Assembly: GCA_036250195.1 (NCBI GenBank) | Contig: JAVHZZ010000006.1 | Span: forward strand, 78,949,369-79,013,368 | DNA length: 64,000 bases | From: Mixophyes australis | Lineage: Eukaryota; Chordata; Amphibia; Anura; Limnodynastidae | Direction: 5' to 3' | Made by a program: the position numbers and the translations under genes | The notes under the pieces: model-generated | Told to the model about the DNA's origin: nothing | The model's database searches: none | Seen by the model: only the letters and a program-made list of their open reading frames with translations | Shown here: positions 58,117 through 64,000 of the stretch, piece after piece | How positions within the stretch are numbered: position 1 is the first letter of the stretch | Layout of the letters: every line of letters begins with the position of its first letter

Positions 58117-60592
58117 CAGGGGTGGATTGGCCATAAGCCTTACTGGGAAGTTTCCAGGTAGGCCAGTGGCCTACCAAGGCCGCCTTTTTTTTTTTTTTCT
58201 TCACCCAGTGCGGTCAGAAGGAGGGGAACAATCAAAGAAATTGGTGGTCAGTGGTAAGCAACAGGCAGCCTCAAGCATCACGAGGCTCCTACAGCACTGT
58301 GCACCGATCAGACAGGAAGCAGAAAGTATTCATTTCCTGTCTGTTTGGTCAGGTCTGCGGAGCAAAGCTGCAGAGCGCGCCGGCCACCGATGCTTAAGGT
58401 AAGTGAGAGGGGCTGCACCTGGGAAAACTATATGTGAGGGGGGCTGCACCTTGGAAAACTATATGTGAGGGGGGCTGCACCTGGGAAAACTATATGTGAG
58501 GTGGCTGCACCTGGGAAAACTGTATAGGAGCAATTTTAAATTTAATACATTTAATTTTGGACTGTGGGTCGCAGCTACTTATCTAATGGTGGTGCTATTA
58601 ATTTATTTCAAGGATGATGTTGGGGCTGTTTAATTTAATAGTGGGCCCTATTAATTTAAGGTGAGGTGAATGAACATTCAATTTAATGCTGGGGTGGTTT
58701 AGAGCTATTAAATGAATATGGGGCTGAGGTTAAGTAAGAGGGCTATTTATTAAATGTGAATATGACTTATTTAATGCCATGGGTAGTTCTGGGAAATAGT
58801 TATATTTATTAAACGTAAATGCTATCAATTTATTGCTGGGGTTGTTTGGAGGGAGGGAAATAGGTTTATTTATTAAATGTGTATACTATTAATTTAATGT
58901 CAGGGCAGGTTGGCAGGAAACATATCTATTTATCAAATGTTAGTACTATTATTTTAATGTTGGGGCTGGAGGGAGGCCTAATTATTAAATGTTGGTGCTA
59001 TTGTTTTAATGTCGGGGATAGTTGCGGTTTTCTAAATTTCATGTACCTATATTTTTCCCCAAATAGGGCCCCCAATATTCCAGGATCAGGACAAGCCGCA
59101 ACTGATCTAAAGACACCAGCAGCCACATATGGTGAAAGTGACAAGAACAGGTAGGAGAGAGCAGGACAGTCTGCTAACTGTCCTGAATCTGATTGGGCAG
59201 TCCCGAATTTGGGTGAATGTCTCTCTTAGTCAGGATTTGGTCCGACAGCGAGGACAGTTGGGAGGTATGTCCTGCTTTACACTGTACTGCTTGTGAAGTA
59301 GTGCACACAGTTTTGCCTGTGTATTTGTCTAAAATGTATCTAAAATGATAACCCCCCTCTCTTATGTGCCACAGAGCCTCATTCCAGCTCTGGTGATACT
59401 TTAGTGGTTCTTGCATTGATTCCATTGCCTGCCTTCTACCTTGCACTGGTCCCATTCTCAGATCACTTTGTTGAACATATGGCCAGCCCCCATTGCACTG
59501 ACAATATCATTACTCCTGCCTCTTTTGCACTTAGTATACCACCAGCAAAAACTTAGAATAGCTCTCCCCTTCACTTATGACATTGTCTGCCAACCCTGCC
59601 TGCATTGTTATCAATTAAAACCACCACCAATCACCGTGCACATTTAGGGCTCATACAGAATGGTTACAAAATAAGTTTTTGTTGCAAATGTTTGAAGCAT
59701 TTCAACTTTGTGGTGATCGCACTGGATAGCCATTTATTATAAGGATTATTTTTAATGCATTTTTTTAAACACACAGTACACATTTTTATATATTAAAGAG
59801 AGAGAGAGATTTGACTGGTAGTTTATATCTCATGACGTCAGGGGAAGATGCATCAGTGCGCTGAGGTGCTCATATGCTGCTCTGGCAGACTGATCAGATA
59901 TGATTGTGCCAACATGTTTTGGAATAGTTAAAATTATTAAACAAAGTCAGATATGTTTCTATGAAGGGAATATTAGAAAGATATGTTAATAGGTAACTAA
60001 ACAAGTTTGAGCGCAGAGGTATAAACCAGTTGCAGATCATGCAAAAGGATTCATGTCATTTTATAACACAGGACTGGCAGCTTTTTCCCTGCATTGCTTT
60101 AGAAATGACCCACTGTCTATTACATAGGCAAACCGAGAGGGGGTTTCCTAGTGCCTGGAAACCCTCCTCCATGCCTGGGGCACTGTTTATTTGAGGTGGC
60201 TGGACCCTGCTCCCACTTCACACAGCTCTGCTTGAAAAGGGAGAGCTGCGTGCACCTAACAGTAGTGCATGCAGCATTGCCCATGTATATTATTGGGATA
60301 GGAAGAGTTGGAGAGCAGCCAAGCACTGTCTAAAATTATAGCCACACCCCCATGCATGCTGGTCACGCCCACTGGCGGCGTGGTGTGGAAACCCCCCTCT
60401 ACAAATCTTGCGTTTGCCCCTATATTAAGTCATCACATCTAGGTTTTCCTAAATGTCTCCCCAACCAGATTCCAAGAGTTCTAAATTCCGCCTACTTTTG
60501 TGTTGCCCCCACCTACAGTAGATTTGGTCCTGCCCATGAGGCCACTTCAAGATTTTTTTCCAGGGCCACTTTAAGTTCCCAATCCGCCCCTG
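58117..60592. mobile_element. Non-autonomous hAT element, 2.5 kb, related to the one at 33.6 kb
   Basis: Termini CAGGGGTGGATTGG and CCAATCCGCCCCTG, flanked by identical TGCTCAGT at 58,109-58,116 and 60,593-60,600. It shares with 33,597-36,991 the terminal pattern CAGGGSYGGAYTGG, the 'tttatttattaaatgtg ... tttaatgttggggctgga' module (58,560-59,030) and the 'gggcccccaatattccagga' to 'aggacagttgggaggtatgt' block (59,065-59,265). It has its own short tandem array of about 31-bp units ('ggctgcacctgggaaaacta', about 58,400-58,525, four copies). No transposase. Confidence 0.92.
60126..60421. mobile_element. Small inverted-repeat element nested in or fused to the hAT
   Basis: Left end 'aggcaaaccgagagggggtt tcc' and right end 'ggaaacccccctctac ... 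gcgtttgcccc' are inverted over about 20 bases with interruptions. An internal block 'gtgcacctaacagtagtgca' also occurs at 36,428-36,447, so it may be another truncated member of the same hAT superfamily lineage rather than an unrelated insertion. Confidence 0.5.
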
Positions 60593-60886
60593 TGCTCAGT
60601 AGAGCCAGAGAACTTATGTAACTTCTTACATCTCAGGAGCTCCCAGCCTCAGTGGCTGATTGAGGATATAAGCAACATCTGCATAGTCAATACACTGCTT
60701 TCTTCCTCACCTATAATCCCCCCTCCCCGACAGGTGCCTTCATATCAGTGAAATCAATACCAGGTATTTAGACCATAAGATGCACATACTATGTAAGACA
60801 CAATTTTGTATCTCTAAAGTGTGCTTTATATAAAAGTATAGTGTAGACATATCCTGGGATTCTGAAGTGATAGAGAATAGTATACC

Positions 60887-61473
60887 TGTTACGAGTCGCG
60901 GCAATCTCCTTGACGACCGGGAAGTTGGCGAGGAGATTAGCCGGGCGCGTCTGCATTAGATGATTAGTTATTATCAGCCTCCTGGGCTGATTAGGTTAGG
61001 TTGGACTGCTCTGCTCCCATTGGCTTCTCTTGGTATTTAAGGCAGGGAGGACTGGGCCTCCCTGCCGGTTATAGCATTTGCAGTTCTATGCTGTTGCTGA
61101 CCTGCTGTAGGATTCTTGTTTGCCTGATCTCCTGTTGTGACCTTGCCTGTTGCCCTGACCTTTGGACTTGAATACTGGACTCCCCTGTTTCGCTTGTGAC
61201 CCTTGACCTCTGCTTGGATACTGATTTGTCTGTCTGCTACGAACCCCTGACCTTGGCCTGTTTATGACTACCTGCTACAGTCTGGGCTAGCGCCTCCGGT
61301 TCCATCTGCGCTGCGGCCATCTATGATGAGCTTTTATTACACTGAGCTTAAGACCTAGGGGTAATCCAAGTACCTGTGAGCACATAAAGCTCTATGGGAA
61401 GGCGGCTTCTAAAGGTGAAGACCTCTACTCTATCCGTTCTAAAAGCTCATCTTGGTGGTCGCGGGCCCTAACA
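60887..61473 (+). mobile_element. Solo LTR of a Ty3/gypsy-like element, ATACC duplication
   Basis: A 587-bp LTR starting TGTTACGAGTCG and ending GCGGGCCCTAACA (TGTTA...TAACA), flanked by ATACC at 60,882-60,886 and 61,474-61,478. It resembles the LTR at 33,703-34,377: both have 'ggtatttaaggcagggagga'-type promoter proximal sequence, 'ctgccggttatagc' and 'gcttgtgacccttgacc' in the same order. It is therefore the same or a sister LTR family. Confidence 0.92.
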
Positions 61474-62052
61474 ATACCCATATCTGTGGTTCAATTACAA
61501 TTGGGACTTTGCCATGCTAGAATTTACATTTTCACTTTTTTTTTCCCCTTTAGGCTGCTTTTCTATTTCCTACATTGCTTCATATCATCTTTATATATGT
61601 GATAATTCACTATCTGCTGTAAATTATATAGAGCAGTGGTTCTTAACCTTGTTGGAGGTACTGAACCCCGCAAGTTTCATACGTCCATTCACTGAACCCT
61701 TCATAGTTGGAAAAATAAAATGTTGTTTTTTTTTTCAAATTCAAAACATAGAGATATATATTTTATTAGTGCTCAAAATGAACCATGCATCAGTTGCACA
61801 TAAAATCACTGTGTTCAGAGAACAAAACCAACAAAACATGAATATCACACAAAAACATAACTCAATAAATATTTACTGCAAATCAATGTGACTTTTGCTG
61901 TTGTCTTTTAGAGACAAGTTCAGAAAGGCGCTGCTTCACCTTGGCAAGTGCCACTCTCATATTATTTTCGCAATAAAGTCTGTTCCTTTTCTTCGTTTTT
62001 ATGTCTACCATCCTCGAAAACGATTGCTCGCAAAAATACGTTGTAACAAACG

Positions 62053-62745
62053 CCAACTCCACTGCTCCCTACATCTCTAACCTTATCTTTATTCACACTC
62101 CCTCCTGCCCTCTGCGATCGTTGCCTCTCTTCCCCCGATTACCTCCTCTCACGCACGTATCCAAGACTTCTCCCACGCCGCTCCCCTCCATTGGAACAAG
62201 CTCCCCCGCTCCATCAGAACTTCCCCTATTCTGTCCTCTTTCAAACAAACATTAAAAACCCACCTTTTCCTAAAAGCCTTCCAGTCTCATGCCTAAACTC
62301 CCACTGATCGGCTTCCTCTCTTTCTCATCCCTTCTCCCCCTTCCTCGACTCCGTCTGTCTCTCCTGTCTCATCCATGTGTCTGTCTGTCTTCCCCTCCTT
62401 TGAGCAGGTCTCTCCTACCTCCTGTTTCCATCACTTTTAACTGCGCTCTCCAGCTACTCAGTTCACCTCCTCTCTAACCCTCTGCCCTTTGTCTCCTCTC
62501 GCTTCTCTCCGCTCCCCTCAGTGACTCTTTACCTGTCATCCGTGCCCACCCTCTTGGGCCATAGTTACCTGCCTGTACTCACTTTTCCCCTCCCTCTCTT
62601 TCTTGCTGTGACTGAGCCAACAGAGTTATAGTGCTTACTGTTACTTGTACTGTGCTGTTTCACCTTGTACTGTGCCATTGTTTTTCCTTGTACGGCGCTA
62701 CGGATACTTTGTGGCGCCCTATAAATAAAAATTTATAATAATAAT
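62053..62745 (+). mobile_element. 5'-truncated L2-like LINE insertion with 8-bp duplication
   Basis: A 693-bp fragment: end of ORF2 (APYISNLIFIHTPSCPLRSL, then a stop), 3' UTR, and the tail 'gtacggcgctacggatactt tgtggcgccctataaataaa' followed by TAATAATAATAA. It is flanked by AACAAACG at 62,045-62,052 and 62,746-62,753. The tail matches the minus-strand L2 at 51.2 kb, so both belong to one family. It inserted into the Charlie-like hAT. Confidence 0.88.
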
Positions 62746-62879
62746 AACAAACGGTATGAGAATCTCAAGGGCTTTCTTAGCAATAAGAGGTTAGGGTACG
62801 ATTTGGTGACACCAAAACATTGAGAGCGTTGTTATTCTGAAGAGTTGCTGTTGAACTTGGCTCTGTTGAAGTTCAATGA

Positions 62880-63996
62880 TTCCATCATGTACTCATCATT
62901 GACATCTGCTGTCGCAACACTAAACATGAACGGCTGTCTCACCCATGCTGGATAGGAAGTATCTGTCGAGAGACTTTGCGAGCTCATCTAAGTGCATGGC
63001 AATTGCTTGCTTCATTTCTCTGGGAACAGAAATGTCTCCGATTCCAAACTCATCTTCGATCTTACTTACACAGTCGTCCAGCAGGGGAAAGTTTGCGAAG
63101 TTATCATTCTCTGTTCATTGTTTCCATAAGGTAGCTTTTTTTTTAAAAGCTTTCAGGTTTTCTTCCCCTTCAATGATGTTGACTCCACCCCCCCTGCATC
63201 TGTTGATTGAGAGCATCGAAGATATCAGTCATGTATGCCAAAATGAGAATGAACTCAGAATTTTCAAAGCAATCTGCATGAGAATGTTGGTGCTCTCGCA
63301 AAAACAGAGCTAATTCCACACGCATGGCAAAAACACGATTTCAGCACCTTTCCCCGGGATAACCATCGAATGTTAGAGTGCTACAGAAGTACCTCGAATT
63401 CAGAGCCCATTTCATTACACAGCTCTTTGAAGATGCGGTGCTTCAGAGTACTATTTCGCACATAGTTAACACATTCCACTACAATTTTTAATACTTCTGC
63501 CAGTTTTGGAGGCAAGGTTTTTGTTGCCAACGCATGCCTGTGCGTAACAATGATGTGTGGTGCAGCGACTTTCACCAGCGCACCAAAACCAGAGTTTCGT
63601 CCCAGCATAGCTGGAGCTCCGTCCGAACAAATTGAAGAAACCATATCCCACGAAAGATCGTTGTCTCTGAAGAAGTCATCCACAGGTTTCTTCACGTTGG
63701 CTGCCTTAGTTGTTGTTGTAAGAGGCTTACAAAATAAAAAAAAATCTTCCTTTATCATGGCGTCTTTCACATAGTGCACAAATACAACAAGCTGGCTTAG
63801 ATCGGAAACATCGGTGGTCTCGTCGAGTTGGAGGCTGAATTTTGCTGGGGCTTGAAATCAGATCTGCAGCTACTTGAGCAAAGATGTCATTGCTCATGTC
63901 ATCTATTCTGCTGCTGATGGTGTCATTTGAAAGAGGAATTCGGGACAACTTATTTTCAGCAGCTTTTCCCAGCATAATATTCGCCATCTTCAACAC
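62880..63996 (-). pseudogene. ZBED5-like hAT transposase, partial and frameshifted
   Basis: On the minus strand, from the window edge: VLKMANIMLGKAAENKLSR, SNDTISSRIDDMSNDIFAQV, a frameshift near 63,850, KFSLQLDETTDVSDLSQL (first catalytic Asp), then VDDFFRDNDLSWDMVSSIC, SDGAPAMLGRNSGF (second Asp) and ATKTLPPKLAEVL with STLKHRIFKELCNEMG. Beyond 63,381 the frame is lost, but WVRQPF is still visible near 62,940. The C-terminal dimerisation domain is degraded. LDETTD and SDGAPAML are signatures of the ZBED5/Charlie family of hAT transposases. The N-terminal BED finger is off the window. Confidence 0.88.
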
Positions 63997-64000
63997 AGCT

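Larger units (their letters stand above)
61634..64000 (-). mobile_element. Charlie/ZBED5-like hAT transposon, right part outside window
   Basis: Begins CAGTGGTTCTTAACCTTGTT, a standard terminus of Charlie-like hATs. It encodes on the minus strand a transposase whose C-terminal two thirds lie at 62,880-63,996. It is interrupted by an L2 fragment at 62,053-62,745. Because the other end is outside the window, the target duplication cannot be checked. Confidence 0.85.

Noticed and set aside
57648..64000. Third exon of the secreted-protein gene
   Set aside because: The interval is almost entirely accounted for by two hATs, a solo LTR and an L2; no remaining stretch gives an in-frame exon with splice sites.

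Overview
The window reads as vertebrate nuclear DNA, most likely from a frog (anuran). It is AT-rich and intron-rich. It carries the last five coding exons of an NPLOC4 orthologue, the first two exons of a second gene, and a dense, layered set of transposable elements of kinds common in amphibian genomes: DIRS retrotransposons, Tx1-type and L2-type LINEs, Ty3/gypsy LTR elements, many Tc1-like elements, hAT and Harbinger MITEs, and a V-SINE-like SINE. There are no operons, CRISPR arrays or bacterial features. Family names rest on recognition by eye; no database was searched.

Layout. 1-17,245: the 3' half of NPLOC4 on the + strand, with exons at 5,469-5,540, 6,275-6,370, 6,756-6,872, 9,737-9,839 and 15,123-15,283, then a roughly 2 kb 3' UTR ending near an AATAAA at 17,226. 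Its introns hold two DIRS remnants, a SINE tail, two Harbinger-like MITEs with TAA/TTA target duplications, and short perfect palindromes. 17,669-23,065: a MITE split by a 5.2 kb hAT transposon (17,692-22,878, perfect 8-bp target duplication GTCCAAAC). The hAT encodes a broken BED-finger transposase and carries a 37-bp minisatellite and a 50-bp tandem repeat upstream of it. 23,187-30,905: a Harbinger-like MITE, several Tc1-like remnants, a SINE, a perfect hAT MITE and a Tx1-like LINE fragment. 31,000-37,140: an LTR-like segment with an 87-bp near-perfect palindrome, then DIRS terminal sequence interrupted by a 3.4 kb non-autonomous hAT (33,597-36,991), which itself contains a solo LTR and a minisatellite. 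39,240-50,874: Tc1-like, gypsy and LTR remnants, including a degraded minus-strand gypsy element with one full LTR. 51,216-54,900: a minus-strand L2-like LINE interrupted by a solo LTR. 56,692-57,647: TATA box and first two exons of a small predicted secreted protein I do not recognise. 58,117-60,592: a second non-autonomous hAT related to the one at 33.6 kb. 60,887-61,473: a solo LTR with ATACC duplication. 61,634 to the end: a Charlie/ZBED5-like hAT, interrupted by a 5'-truncated L2.

The only host genes I can support are NPLOC4 and the small secreted-protein gene, both on the + strand. The most informative feature of the window is insertion order: at least six insertions have exact target duplications, and several are nested two or three deep, so a relative chronology can be read from the sequence. 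I found no convincing novel multi-gene system. The best candidates for new description are the hAT family with internal minisatellites, and the uncharacterised secreted-protein gene.
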